Shown piece by piece: positions 1 through 7,260 of a DNA stretch of 42,872 nucleotides. The first letter of the stretch is position 1; each line of letters opens with the position of its first letter. The stretch comes from Lachnospiraceae bacterium UBA3273 (GTDB lineage Bacteria; Bacillota; Clostridia; Lachnospirales; Lachnospiraceae), in contig DEUB01000047.1 in assembly GCA_002362385.1 (NCBI GenBank), forward strand, positions 1 through 42,872, written 5' to 3'. A program made the translations under genes and the position numbers. A model generated the notes under the pieces. That model was not told where the DNA came from. It saw nothing but the letters and a program-made list of their open reading frames with translations, and did no database searches.

Positions 1-79
1 ATTACAGTTTGCGGAAACTCAAGGGAATTTCATTTCGTTTGTAAGTTACCTTTTCAGTTACTTTCTCACTTTACCTCTC

Positions 80-487
80 TTAGAATTTCATTTTTTTATC
101 ATAATACCGCGCTATGACCTGTATAGACTCTTCATCCACGTGAAACTCTTCCGAAATTTCTTTTATAGACTTTTCCTCTATACAATAATTCTCATAGATA
201 AGCGCAGCCACCTCGCATGACTGGGCTATCATTGTCCCTATCAGTTTTTTCATGAGATCTACAAATTCTTTTATTTCCGGGCGCACTTCCAAGTCCAGTT
301 CATGTATTTCTTTAGCTAAATCTGTTCCGCTAAGATCTTTATCGTCCTCTTTCAGACTTTCCCGAACAAAATCCCGAATCATTTTCTGTTCTTGTTTTGG
401 CATTTTTGCAAATACCCAGAGCATTCCTATGGCTTCCTTGGGCATATCTGACGGTAACGGCGGTAATTGTATATATTCTGATTCCAT
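80..487 (-). CDS. Unknown 135-aa acidic helical protein
   Basis: I do not recognise the family. The protein is charged, predicted mostly helical, with no membrane segment or signal peptide. The N-terminal part has a Leu/Pro-rich stretch (QLPPLPSDMP), and the C-terminal 30 residues (EKSIKEISEEFHVDEESIQ) read like a small helix-turn-helix, so a DNA- or protein-binding role is possible but only inferred. The start at 487 is chosen over an upstream in-frame ATG at 511 because AGGAG lies 11 bases before it and would otherwise be inside the coding region. It stands alone, divergent from the two RHH genes at 771 and 1078, so the three could form one small regulatory locus. Confidence 0.6.
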   Translation of the reverse strand: MESEYIQLPPLPSDMPKEAIGMLWVFAKMPKQEQKMIRDFVRESLKEDDKDLSGTDLAKEIHELDLEVRPEIKEFVDLMKKLIGTMIAQSCEVAALIYENYCIEEKSIKEISEEFHVDEESIQVIARYYDKKMKF

Positions 488-689
488 TTTACTTTGTACT
501 CCTATTATCAATTTTTCACATTACTCAATTACATTCTATAATATTCAATTTTCATTTTTGTAATTACCTGTTATATATCTCGTTTTCGGTATATACTTCC
601 CAATCTGTGTCTTGGTCTTATTCCCTCCTCCTTTTCCACTTATTTATCCATTTTCTTCTAACTTCCTACTCTTATAATATAAAATGATA

Positions 690-717
690 TCACTTAGCTG
701 TCAAGTGACTGTATATT
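690..717 (+). promoter_or_regulatory. Inverted-repeat operator-like site before first RHH gene
   Basis: TCACTT (690-695) and AAGTGA (703-708) form a perfect 6-bp inverted repeat with a 7-base spacer, followed three bases later by GTATAT. The same block recurs before the second RHH gene at 997-1023, at an identical 63-base distance to the start codon. RHH dimers typically bind such short inverted repeats and autoregulate, so this is a plausible operator; binding is inferred. Confidence 0.45.
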
Positions 718-770
718 AATTCTTAAAAGTGGCTTACCATTTATCTATAAGAAACAAGGAGGATGGAAAT

Positions 771-932
771 GTGGCAACCAATAAGCGCGTATTTACTTTA
801 CGTCTGCCAGATGAGGTACTTGATAAGATAGGTATTCTGGCTAACAAAGAACATCGTTCCATTACCAACTATATTGAGTATGTGTTAGTAAAACATTTAG
901 AAGAACTCGAAAAAGAGCAGGATACAAATTAA
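771..932 (+). CDS. Ribbon-helix-helix (Arc/CopG-type) DNA-binding protein, copy 1
   Basis: A 53-aa protein with the layout of an Arc/MetJ/CopG repressor: a beta strand (KRVFTLRLP), helix A (DEVLDKIGILANKEH) and helix B (SITNYIEYVLVKHLEEL). Such proteins act as dimers that insert the paired strands into the DNA major groove. The GTG start at 771 is chosen because AAGGAGG ends 8 bases upstream; an in-frame GTG at 729 has no such site. A paralog of about four-fifths identity follows at 1078, so this is a tandem duplication. No toxin gene is adjacent, so an antitoxin role is not supported; simple transcriptional regulation is the safer call. Confidence 0.8.
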   Translation: MATNKRVFTLRLPDEVLDKIGILANKEHRSITNYIEYVLVKHLEELEKEQDTN

Positions 933-996
933 ATCTATAAGACATAATAGAAATATCAATTAGTTTAATTAGGCTATATTTATTTGCAAATTGATA

Positions 997-1023
997 TCAC
1001 TTGCCTGTCTAATGAACGTATAT
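997..1023 (+). promoter_or_regulatory. Second copy of the RHH operator-like site
   Basis: The block TGATATCACTTGCCTGTC (993-1010) matches the block before the first RHH gene. The left half-site TCACTT (997-1002) is intact, while the right half (TAATGA, 1010-1015) has drifted from AAGTGA. GTATAT follows three bases later, as in copy 1. Gene and control region were therefore duplicated together. Confidence 0.45.
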
Positions 1024-1077
1024 ATTTTTAATTTATTGGTTTATCATAAGTTTATCCCCAGAATGGAGGGCAGAGAT

Positions 1078-1254
1078 ATGACAACCAATAAGCGTGTATT
1101 TACTTTACGTCTGTCAGACGAAGTCTTTGATAAAATAGGTGTCTTGGCAGCAAATGAACACCGTTCTATGACCAACTATATTGAATATGTGCTGATTCAG
1201 CATTTAGAACAAATAGAAAAAGGCCATGGAAAGACAACTACTGAAGACAAATAA
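1078..1254 (+). CDS. Ribbon-helix-helix (Arc/CopG-type) DNA-binding protein, copy 2
   Basis: A 58-aa paralog of the preceding RHH protein. The strand (KRVFTLRLS) and both helices are retained, with the differences mainly in the helix A surface and a longer polar tail (GHGKTTTEDK). The ATG at 1078 is preceded by GGAGGG at a normal distance; an in-frame upstream start at 991 lies in the conserved operator-like block and is rejected. Retention of two near-identical copies with separate control sites suggests heterodimerisation or two overlapping regulons, which is inference. A GC-rich hairpin with a U-rich tail follows directly. Confidence 0.8.
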   Translation: MTTNKRVFTLRLSDEVFDKIGVLAANEHRSMTNYIEYVLIQHLEQIEKGHGKTTTEDK

Positions 1255-1262
1255 TTTAAGGA

Positions 1263-1293
1263 GCGGCAGCACTTTATGCTGTTGCTTCTTGTC
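1263..1293 (+). terminator. Intrinsic terminator after the RHH genes
   Basis: GCGGCAGCA (1263-1271) pairs with TGCTGTTGC (1277-1285) around a 5-base loop, nine pairs including two G-U, followed by TTCTTGTC. It sits 8 bases after the stop codon of the second RHH gene. Confidence 0.55.
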
Positions 1294-1480
1294 AGTTCTG
1301 CCATACATTCAAATTACCGCCTCAAAGTTCATTCATAACTTTTTTACCGGAAAACAAGACATAGAAAATAATCCGTCTTTATTTCATATTGATTTTTTCA
1401 TCAATCTCTGTATCTTCAAAAATGTCATCAATCCATCTGCCCTATGATAGTATTCTAAATGTTATTGTTCAATTTCTTTT

Positions 1481-1527
1481 TAACACAAAAAGACGCATGG
1501 TTTACAATTACTATTCCATACGCCTTT
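1481..1527 (-). terminator. Intrinsic terminator of the aldo/keto reductase gene
   Basis: In minus-strand RNA the segments 1516-1527 and 1489-1500 pair over 12 bp (two G-U wobbles) and are followed by UUUUUG. Those wobbles would be mismatches in plus-strand RNA, so the signal is oriented for the reductase gene. The rest of the 1255-1585 gap holds no credible gene. Confidence 0.6.
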
Positions 1528-1585
1528 AAGTTTTTGCTATAATATAAATTATTTTACCGATTACGCCAGCTGCATGATCTCGTCT

Positions 1586-2596
1586 TTAAGTGCCATCAGT
1601 TCTGCAGATTTCCTCTATTATTCCTAATTCTTCTTCCGTAAAATCTGCATGTTCCGCTACTGCAATGTTCTCCACAATCTGTTCCGGTTTAGACGCACCG
1701 ATCAGTACAGAGCAGACTCCATCGTCCTTTAACACCCAGGAGAGAGCCATCTGCGCCAGTGTCTGTCCCCGCTGTCCGGCCAGTTCATTCAGCCGCCTGA
1801 TCTGCTCCAGCCTGCCTTCTGTCAGATCTGCCGCATGAAGAAATCTCGGATCTTTTGCAATGCGGCTGTCCTTTGGTATGCCATGCAGATATTTGTCCGT
1901 CAGCATTCCCTGTGCCAACGGACTGAACGCAATGATCCCCACACCGGCTTCCTTGCAGTATGCCTTTACTCCATCCTTTTCAATCGTTCTGTCAAAAATA
2001 GAATATCTCCTTTGATTTACGATAAAGGGACAGTGCTGCTTTTGCAAAAGTTTTACCGCCTTTTCTGTATATTCTTTATCGTAATTAGACACACCTGCGT
2101 ACAATGCCTTACCGCTTCTTACTATATCTGCCAGAGCGGTCATCGTTTCCTCCAGAGGCGTCTCCGTATCCATACGATGATGATAAAAAATATCCACATA
2201 ATCAAGCCGCATGCGCTTAAGACTCTGGTCAATGCTTGCCATCAGATATTTCCTGCTCCCATGATCGCCATACGGCCCCTCCCACATATCATATCCGGCC
2301 TTGGTCGTTATTACCAATTCATCCCTGTACGCTCTGAAGTCTTCCTCCATCAGCCTGCCCAGATTCGATTCTGCGCTCCCATAAACAGGACCGTAATTGT
2401 TCGCCAGATCAAATTGGGTAATGCCATGATCAAATGCTGTCCTGCACATAGCTTTCATCAGGTCATAGTTATCCTTTGAGCCAAAATTATGCCAAAAGCC
2501 TAATGAAACCGCCGGAAATTTCAAGCCGCTCCTCCCCACCCTGTTATATGCCATCTTTTCATAACGTTTCTGATCTGCCACGTAAATATCTGCCAT
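1586..2596 (-). CDS. Aldo/keto reductase, YghZ/Gpr-like
   Basis: A 336-aa NADPH-dependent oxidoreductase of the AKR superfamily, closest by recall to E. coli YghZ (L-glyceraldehyde 3-phosphate reductase) and the Kv-beta group. The (alpha/beta)8 barrel tetrad is visible: Asp63 and Tyr68 (FDLANNYG), Lys99 (TTKAGYD) and His140 (YHHR). The segments GSRKYLMASIDQSLKRM and LIGASKPEQIVENIA match the family closely. It likely reduces small aldehydes, including methylglyoxal-type compounds, in the cytosol; the true substrate is unknown. The ribosome binding site is weak. The C-terminus ends abruptly in CRTDGT, whereas a different frame stays open for a further ordinary-looking tail to 1561, so a late frameshift is possible. 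Confidence 0.85.
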   Translation of the reverse strand: MADIYVADQKRYEKMAYNRVGRSGLKFPAVSLGFWHNFGSKDNYDLMKAMCRTAFDHGITQFDLANNYGPVYGSAESNLGRLMEEDFRAYRDELVITTKAGYDMWEGPYGDHGSRKYLMASIDQSLKRMRLDYVDIFYHHRMDTETPLEETMTALADIVRSGKALYAGVSNYDKEYTEKAVKLLQKQHCPFIVNQRRYSIFDRTIEKDGVKAYCKEAGVGIIAFSPLAQGMLTDKYLHGIPKDSRIAKDPRFLHAADLTEGRLEQIRRLNELAGQRGQTLAQMALSWVLKDDGVCSVLIGASKPEQIVENIAVAEHADFTEEELGIIEEICRTDGT

Positions 2597-2682
2597 TCTG
2601 TTTTCCCATCTTTTCTACAACTGTATTCGGTTACACTGATACGATTTTATATTACCCTCAAAATCTATATTGCTTTTTTCAG

Positions 2683-4086
2683 TTAATTTCCTGCCGGAAT
2701 AAGCCCCGCAACCGCATCATAATCTATTAAGTCCCTGTATTTCACGCGGTAAATACGATAAAGGGATTCATCGATCCGCTCTTCCGTGATCTCCCCTTTC
2801 TCCACCGCACTCAAAATGCCGTTATATGCCTTCTTAAAGTCTCCGGGACAGAACAGCATATCCGCACCTGCCTGTACAGCCATAACCGCCGCATCCGCAT
2901 GCTTATAGTGCATGATCAGGGAGTGGGTATCCAGATAATCCGTTATAATAATGCCTTCATATTCCAATTCCCCTCTCAGCATATCCGTTACCACTTCCGA
3001 GGAAAGACATGCCGGAACATCGTCTGTAATAGGCTTGTAGGCAATCTGTGAAACCATGATAAAATCCGCTCCGCCTCTAATGGCATCGTCATAAATGGGA
3101 TAATCCTTTTCTGCAATGTCTTCCTTCGTCCGATTCGACACCGGTCTTGCGCTTTCAGGACTCTTTTCCACGTCCCCGTATCCCGGGAAAAACTTTACAC
3201 ATGCATGTATATTCTGGTCTTCAATTCCCCTGACCGCATTTCTTACCATATCCTTTACCATTCCGGGGTCATCCCCGAAGGACCGGGCAGATGTATATCC
3301 GCTTTCCGAAAAGGCCACATCCGCCAAGGGGCCTATTACCGTATTAACGCCATATTCATTCATCCGGTTTCCAATAGCGATCCCGGCAGTATATGCTCCT
3401 GCATTTTCTCCTGATTCGCCGATCGTTTTCTGGTCAGTGATAACAGCCTCGCTCAATCCTGAAGCCACAAAAGGGCTGTCTTCCCCGCCTGTCTCTTCAA
3501 CACCTATAAAAACCTCATTGCCCGTAAAGGATTTTATGCTGAAAATCATTTCTTTAAATTGCTCCGGGCTTTCCATGTTGCTCTGGGTAAGCAAAAGCCC
3601 GCCTACGGGATAGTCGCTTAAAGCTGCGCTCAGGGCGCTTCCGGCTATTGTCATATCGTTAGAACCGGTCAGACCTTCCGGCGTTACAAAAAACAAACCG
3701 GCAACCTTCTGCTCAAGGGTCATATTTGCAAGATAACCGGCAATGGTTTCATCTAAGATCGCCGCCTTCATTTCGTCCGTAAGCTCCGTCACTTCCTCGT
3801 CTTCGGGCTGATTTTCAGAAACCGAAACCGTTACTTCCTCCTCCGGCTCATTTTCAGAAACCATAGGTTCCGGTTCTTCCGTTACAGGCTCCGGTTCCAC
3901 TGTTACCTCAGGCTCTTTCGCCGGTTCCCTGTGCAGAAAAGAATAGACTCCGAAACCGATTCCCCCCAGAACCAGTACTGCCAGAAGAAGCAAAAGCAGC
4001 AAAATGCCCGCTGCCGTTCTCTGTTCTTTTTTCCTTCTTAATCTCCTCAATTCCTCTTTTGATAAATTATACTGATCTTTTTTCAA
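2683..4086 (-). CDS. Membrane-anchored glycoside hydrolase family 3-like protein, degenerate acid/base site
   Basis: A 467-aa protein read from a TTG at 4086, chosen because GGAGG lies 9 bases upstream; a longer reading from a GTG at 4116 would include that site. Order: basic cytosolic tail, one membrane segment (about 27-51), a Glu/Pro-rich linker with repeated 'VSEN' (about 55-105), then a NagZ-type GH3 barrel. Family signatures GPLADVAF, SARSFGDDP and the nucleophile region IIITDYL (Asp383) are present. The usual KHFPGHGD...DSH loop, which supplies the His/Asp acid-base pair in NagZ, reads KFFPGYGD followed by SPESA, so that pair is missing. It may be an inactive, sugar-binding or unusual beta-N-acetylhexosaminidase outside the membrane. 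A ~390-base leader precedes it. Confidence 0.75.
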   Translation of the reverse strand: MKKDQYNLSKEELRRLRRKKEQRTAAGILLLLLLLAVLVLGGIGFGVYSFLHREPAKEPEVTVEPEPVTEEPEPMVSENEPEEEVTVSVSENQPEDEEVTELTDEMKAAILDETIAGYLANMTLEQKVAGLFFVTPEGLTGSNDMTIAGSALSAALSDYPVGGLLLTQSNMESPEQFKEMIFSIKSFTGNEVFIGVEETGGEDSPFVASGLSEAVITDQKTIGESGENAGAYTAGIAIGNRMNEYGVNTVIGPLADVAFSESGYTSARSFGDDPGMVKDMVRNAVRGIEDQNIHACVKFFPGYGDVEKSPESARPVSNRTKEDIAEKDYPIYDDAIRGGADFIMVSQIAYKPITDDVPACLSSEVVTDMLRGELEYEGIIITDYLDTHSLIMHYKHADAAVMAVQAGADMLFCPGDFKKAYNGILSAVEKGEITEERIDESLYRIYRVKYRDLIDYDAVAGLIPAGN

Positions 4087-4195
4087 ATCTATCTTCCTCC
4101 ACGCAGTCTGTCGCACAAAAAAATGCCGCCAGACCGCCCGTTATCCATAAATCACTGAAATACTTTGCATTTACACGTATATATTAACATAAAGA

Positions 4196-4235
4196 AGTAA
4201 CGGGTATCAATCCTTTTCGACTAATACCCGTTACT
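4196..4235 (-). promoter_or_regulatory. Perfect 12-bp hairpin in the GH3 leader
   Basis: AGTAACGGGTAT (4196-4207) and ATACCCGTTACT (4224-4235) are exact reverse complements around a 16-base loop. No proper U-run follows on either strand, so it is not a standard terminator. It lies 110 bases before the GH3 start in the same transcript and contains the last codons and stop (4221-4223) of a 46-codon ORF, an arrangement that resembles an attenuator. Function is inferred. Confidence 0.45.
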
Positions 4236-4361
4236 AATGTGTAGGCTCCAATTTGCCTGCCTCCTTCTGATCTTCTTCTCTTTCCACTTCTTATCTTGTA
4301 CCTCTGGTACTGTAGCAGGTGTTCTTCCAATTTTATCTTTGGTACCTTGCTCCTTTTTCAT
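4221..4361 (-). CDS. Possible 46-aa Lys/Arg-rich leader peptide
   Basis: An ATG-initiated 46-codon frame in the leader between a consensus promoter (4486-4514) and the GH3 gene. The product is very basic (MKKEQGTKDKIG..., a KKWKEKKIRRRQ cluster) with no membrane segment. The ribosome binding site is poor, so coding is uncertain. What speaks for it is position: its final codons form the 5' arm of the perfect hairpin at 4196-4235 and its stop lies in the loop. It may instead be a fortuitous frame in a purine-rich untranslated RNA. Confidence 0.25.
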   Translation of the reverse strand: MKKEQGTKDKIGRTPATVPEVQDKKWKEKKIRRRQANWSLHISNGY

Positions 4362-4485
4362 ATGTACTCGATTCAGATCTTGTCTTTAGTTTCTCTTTCT
4401 TTTGTACTTAACATCTTTACTTCGGTGGACCGTACCTCTCTTTCATTAGGATATCTATATGAAAGTATATCTTAAGTATGTATTC

Positions 4486-4514
4486 ATTATAATTAATAGT
4501 CTGACACTTGTCAA
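4486..4514 (-). promoter_or_regulatory. Consensus sigma-A promoter, GH3 leader
   Basis: On the minus strand TTGACA (4509-4514) and TATAAT (4486-4491) are separated by exactly 17 bases. Transcription would start near 4479 and run through a purine-rich 280-base region with repeated GTAC tetramers, the hairpin at 4196-4235, and into the GH3 gene. Confidence 0.7.
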
Positions 4515-4680
4515 CACTTTTTCTTAAATTTCTTTCAATTTTTTCATATTTTTTATTTTTTCGCTTTTTTAACAGTTTTTCCAAGCAATTATTGTTTAAT
4601 TTTACCAAAAACTACTATTTGTCTCCCCCAAATCCAAACCTCCACCCGCACGATATGCCCGTGCTCTCTGAGGTACCTGT

Positions 4681-4746
4681 GCCCTTTAGGGTGTTTATGC
4701 CCTTTAGGGTGTTTATGCCCTTTAGGGTGTTTATGCCCTTTAGGGT
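4681..4746 (+). repeat. 18-bp tandem repeat, 3.7 copies
   Basis: The unit GCCCTTTAGGGTGTTTAT begins at 4681, 4699 and 4717, with a partial fourth copy at 4735-4746; the copies are identical. Each holds CCCTTTAGGG, a short foldback (CCCT/AGGG). It lies in the 4515-4944 non-coding stretch before the LUD gene; the rest of that stretch is C-rich then AT-rich with no clear gene. Confidence 0.95.
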
Positions 4747-4944
4747 ACTGACGGCAACAAACAAAAATAAAGTAGCCCCTTTGAAATTTTTGTATTATAC
4801 TTTTCTTAAAAGCAATTACATACCGTATGAATGCTCTGCCGCATTTATAAGGGCGCTTGATTCTGCAGGAGACGGCCGATTTATAAGGAATCGCTTTCTA
4901 TTATTCCTGCGAATCCGTAATTTAGTTTAGTAGGAGGGTTTATT

Positions 4945-5583
4945 ATGTCAGCAAAACAGGATGCATTTGCCATCACTGCAAAAACAATTATTGCAAATCT
5001 GGAAAAAAGAAACATGGAAGGCTTTTACTGCGCCAATAAGGAAGAACTGGTAGAAACCGTTATGCCCATGTTAAAAAAAGGCGCTTCCATCGCCTGGGGA
5101 GGTTCCGAATCCTTTAAGGAAAGCGGAATGCTCGCGGCATTGGAACAGGACGGCAGTTTCCGGTTGATCGACCGCCTGAAGGCAGCGACGCCTGAGGAAC
5201 GCCGTAAAGTATTCGGCGAAACTGCCATGAGCGACTATTTTTTCATGAGTACCAACGCCATTACCCTAAACGGAGAGCTTGTTAATATCGACGGAAACGG
5301 CAACCGGCTATCCGCTCTGATCCACGGTCCCGCCCACGTGTTTATTATCGCCGGAATGAACAAGGTAACAAAAGACGTGGAGGAAGGCTTTAAACGTACC
5401 CGCGTCTGCGCCTGCCCGCCTAACGGAGTCAGATTAAATAAATCTACCCCCTGCGCCAAGGTCGGACGCTGCGGCGAATGCCTTACCGACGAATGCATGT
5501 GCAACCAGTTCGTTGTGACCAGACGCAGCGGCCACAAAGGAAGGATCAAAGTATTTTTAGTCGGCGAAGAATTAGGCTTTTAA
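4945..5583 (+). CDS. LUD-domain protein (LutC/DUF162 family) with C-terminal Cys cluster
   Basis: A 212-aa protein with a strong AGGAGGG site 7 bases before the ATG. Residues about 8-155 match the LUD fold found in LutB/LutC lactate-oxidation proteins, with the conserved stretch NIDGNGNRLSALIHGP at 114-129. The C-terminus adds seven cysteines (155, 157, 170, 176, 179, 184, 186) in a CxC...C-x5-C-x2-C-x4-CxC pattern, which suggests an iron-sulfur or zinc site. No lutA or lutB gene is nearby, so it is not part of a standard lactate operon. It is monocistronic; the first palindromic repeat begins 7 bases after its stop. A redox role is plausible, the substrate unknown. Confidence 0.8.
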   Translation: MSAKQDAFAITAKTIIANLEKRNMEGFYCANKEELVETVMPMLKKGASIAWGGSESFKESGMLAALEQDGSFRLIDRLKAATPEERRKVFGETAMSDYFFMSTNAITLNGELVNIDGNGNRLSALIHGPAHVFIIAGMNKVTKDVEEGFKRTRVCACPPNGVRLNKSTPCAKVGRCGECLTDECMCNQFVVTRRSGHKGRIKVFLVGEELGF

Positions 5584-5590
5584 GCATCCC

Positions 5591-5829
5591 CGGATAATAG
5601 AACAGGATTTTGCCCTAAGGATGGCTGTCAAGAAAGCTCCCCCGGTAAAAATATATTTAATTGAAGGAACCCTAGCAAAGGCGTCAGCACTTAGATTGCG
5701 TATTTTGCAATCTTACGTGCTGCTACGTCCTTTGCCGGAACGAAAGTGTGTTCCTGAAATAAATATACTTTTTACCGGGGGAGCTTTCTTGACAGCCATC
5801 CTTAGGGCAAAATCCTGTTCTATTATCCG
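5591..5829. repeat. Palindromic intergenic element, copy 1 (61-bp perfect arms around a structured core)
   Basis: The arm 5591-5651 is an exact reverse complement of the arm ending at 5829, over 61 bp. Between them lies a 112-bp core (5654-5765) that recurs at 33790-33900 with about 92% identity. The core has imperfect terminal repeats (TATTTAATTGAAGGAAC against TATTTATTTCAGGAAC) and an internal stem: GCAAAGG/CCTTTGC, CAGCAC/GTGCTG and GATTGC/GCAATC. The arms do not match those of copy 2. It fills the gap between the convergent LUD and aspartokinase genes, 7 and 17 bases from their stops, and would fold into one long hairpin in either transcript. It may act as a bidirectional terminator or be a small mobile element. 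Confidence 0.9.
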
Positions 5830-5846
5830 TTATTTCTCCAAATCTT

Positions 5847-7166
5847 CTATGCCACCGTATCCACAAAAATCGTGTAGATCTGCTTAATTGCTATCTCAAA
5901 ATCAGCTTCTTTCACGCCGATAATGATATTCAGCTCCGAAGATCCCTGGTCGATCATCTTAATATTAATTCCCGAATGAGCCAATGCTGCAAAAATTCTG
6001 CCTGCCGTACCCTTGGCAGCCTTCATGCCTCTGCCCACGACCGCAATCAAAGCTAAGTCGGATTCCATCTCAATGGCATCCGGTTCCGCAAGCTTGTGGA
6101 TTCCTGCAAGCACTCTCTGCTCCTTCTCCTCAAATTCAGACTGATGGACAATGATAGACATCGTATCAATACCGGAAGGCATGTGCTCAAAGGAAATACC
6201 GTTTTCCTCAAATACCTGAAGGACTTTTCTGCCAAATCCGATCTCGGAGTTCATCATGTCCTTTTCAATGTTGATGGCGCAGAAATCTTTCTTTCCCGCA
6301 ATACCTGTAATGGTATAAGGAGGCTTCTGGCAGGTGCTCTCCACGATCCATGTTCCCGGATCCTTGGGAGAATTTGTATTCTTGATATTAATAGGGATCC
6401 CCGCTTTGCGGACCGGGAAAATCGCATCCTCATGAAGGACACTGGCGCCCATATAAGATAACTCCCGCAGTTCCCTATAGGTAACTGTATTGATCGGTTT
6501 AGGGTTAGGTACGATCCTGGGATCTGCGATCAGACAGCCAGAAACATCTGTCCAGTTTTCATAAATATCAGCTTTTACCGCCCTTGCCACAATAGAACCT
6601 GTAATGTCGGAACCTCCTCTGGAAAAGGTCTTAACGCTTCCGTCTTCTTTCGCCCCGAAAAAGCCGGGAATAACAGCCCGTTCCACATCGGCAAGTCTCC
6701 GGGATAGAACCTCATCCGTTTTATCCGCCATAAATTCGCCGTTTTCGTCAAAGAAAATAACCTCTACAGGGTCAATAAACTCATACCCGAGATAGTTTGC
6801 CATAATGATCCCGTTTAAATATTCGCCTCTGCTTGCCGCATAGTCGCTGCCTGCTTTGGCTTTAAAACGTTCTGTTATAGTCTTAAATTCCTCTTCCAAG
6901 GATAGATCAAGTCCCAAGCCGTCAATGATTTCCTGATAACGCAGCTTAATCTGGTAAAGAGCTCTTGTAAAATCATTGCCCGCCTCCGCATAAGCATAGG
7001 TGGCATAGAGCATATCCGTGACTTTGGTATCCTTGGAATTACGCTTTCCCGGTGCCGAAGGAACTACATACTTCCTGTCGCTGTCAGAGCGGATGATCTC
7101 TCCCACCTTTTTAAACTGCCCAGCGCTTGCTAAAGAACTTCCGCCGAATTTTACTACTTTCTTCAT
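5847..7166 (-). CDS. lysC: Aspartokinase
   Basis: A 439-aa aspartate kinase, ATP + L-aspartate to 4-phospho-L-aspartate, first step of the Lys/Met/Thr branch. The kinase domain starts with VVKFGGSSLAS and includes FSRGGSDITGS and ENWTDVSGCLIADPR. Two ACT domains occupy roughly the last 150 residues (ITGIAGKKDFCAINIEK, LALIAVVGRGMK), the usual site of allosteric feedback by lysine and/or threonine. The ATG at 7166 is chosen because GAGGAG lies 10 bases upstream; an in-frame TTG at 7184 would overlap it. It is last in the operon ACT-hom-apgM-lysC, 94 bases after the ApgM-like gene. Confidence 0.93.
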   Translation of the reverse strand: MKKVVKFGGSSLASAGQFKKVGEIIRSDSDRKYVVPSAPGKRNSKDTKVTDMLYATYAYAEAGNDFTRALYQIKLRYQEIIDGLGLDLSLEEEFKTITERFKAKAGSDYAASRGEYLNGIIMANYLGYEFIDPVEVIFFDENGEFMADKTDEVLSRRLADVERAVIPGFFGAKEDGSVKTFSRGGSDITGSIVARAVKADIYENWTDVSGCLIADPRIVPNPKPINTVTYRELRELSYMGASVLHEDAIFPVRKAGIPINIKNTNSPKDPGTWIVESTCQKPPYTITGIAGKKDFCAINIEKDMMNSEIGFGRKVLQVFEENGISFEHMPSGIDTMSIIVHQSEFEEKEQRVLAGIHKLAEPDAIEMESDLALIAVVGRGMKAAKGTAGRIFAALAHSGINIKMIDQGSSELNIIIGVKEADFEIAIKQIYTIFVDTVA

Positions 7167-7260
7167 TTTTTCATATCTCCTCAAAATTGTATTATCCTAA
7201 TTATCTTAGACATCTTTTTACAATGAAACGTCCGGACACAGGGACCAATTTCTTATCCCC

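Noticed and set aside
729..1254. Toxin-antitoxin module based on the RHH proteins
   Set aside because: No toxin-like gene follows or precedes either RHH gene.
1226..1447. Open frame overlapping the end of the second RHH gene
   Set aside because: No ribosome binding site, runs through a terminator hairpin, cysteine/serine-rich composition typical of chance frames.
4417..4608. Minus-strand open frame of 63 codons
   Set aside because: Lies across the consensus promoter at 4486-4514 and is Lys/Asn-rich from AT-rich DNA; not credible as a gene.
4681..4746. Plasmid replication iterons
   Set aside because: No replication gene or origin features nearby; the region is chromosomal with housekeeping genes on both sides.
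5621..5887. Open frame through the first palindromic element
   Set aside because: It follows the palindrome and its structure, and the matching frame at copy 2 is not conserved; a by-product of the repeat.
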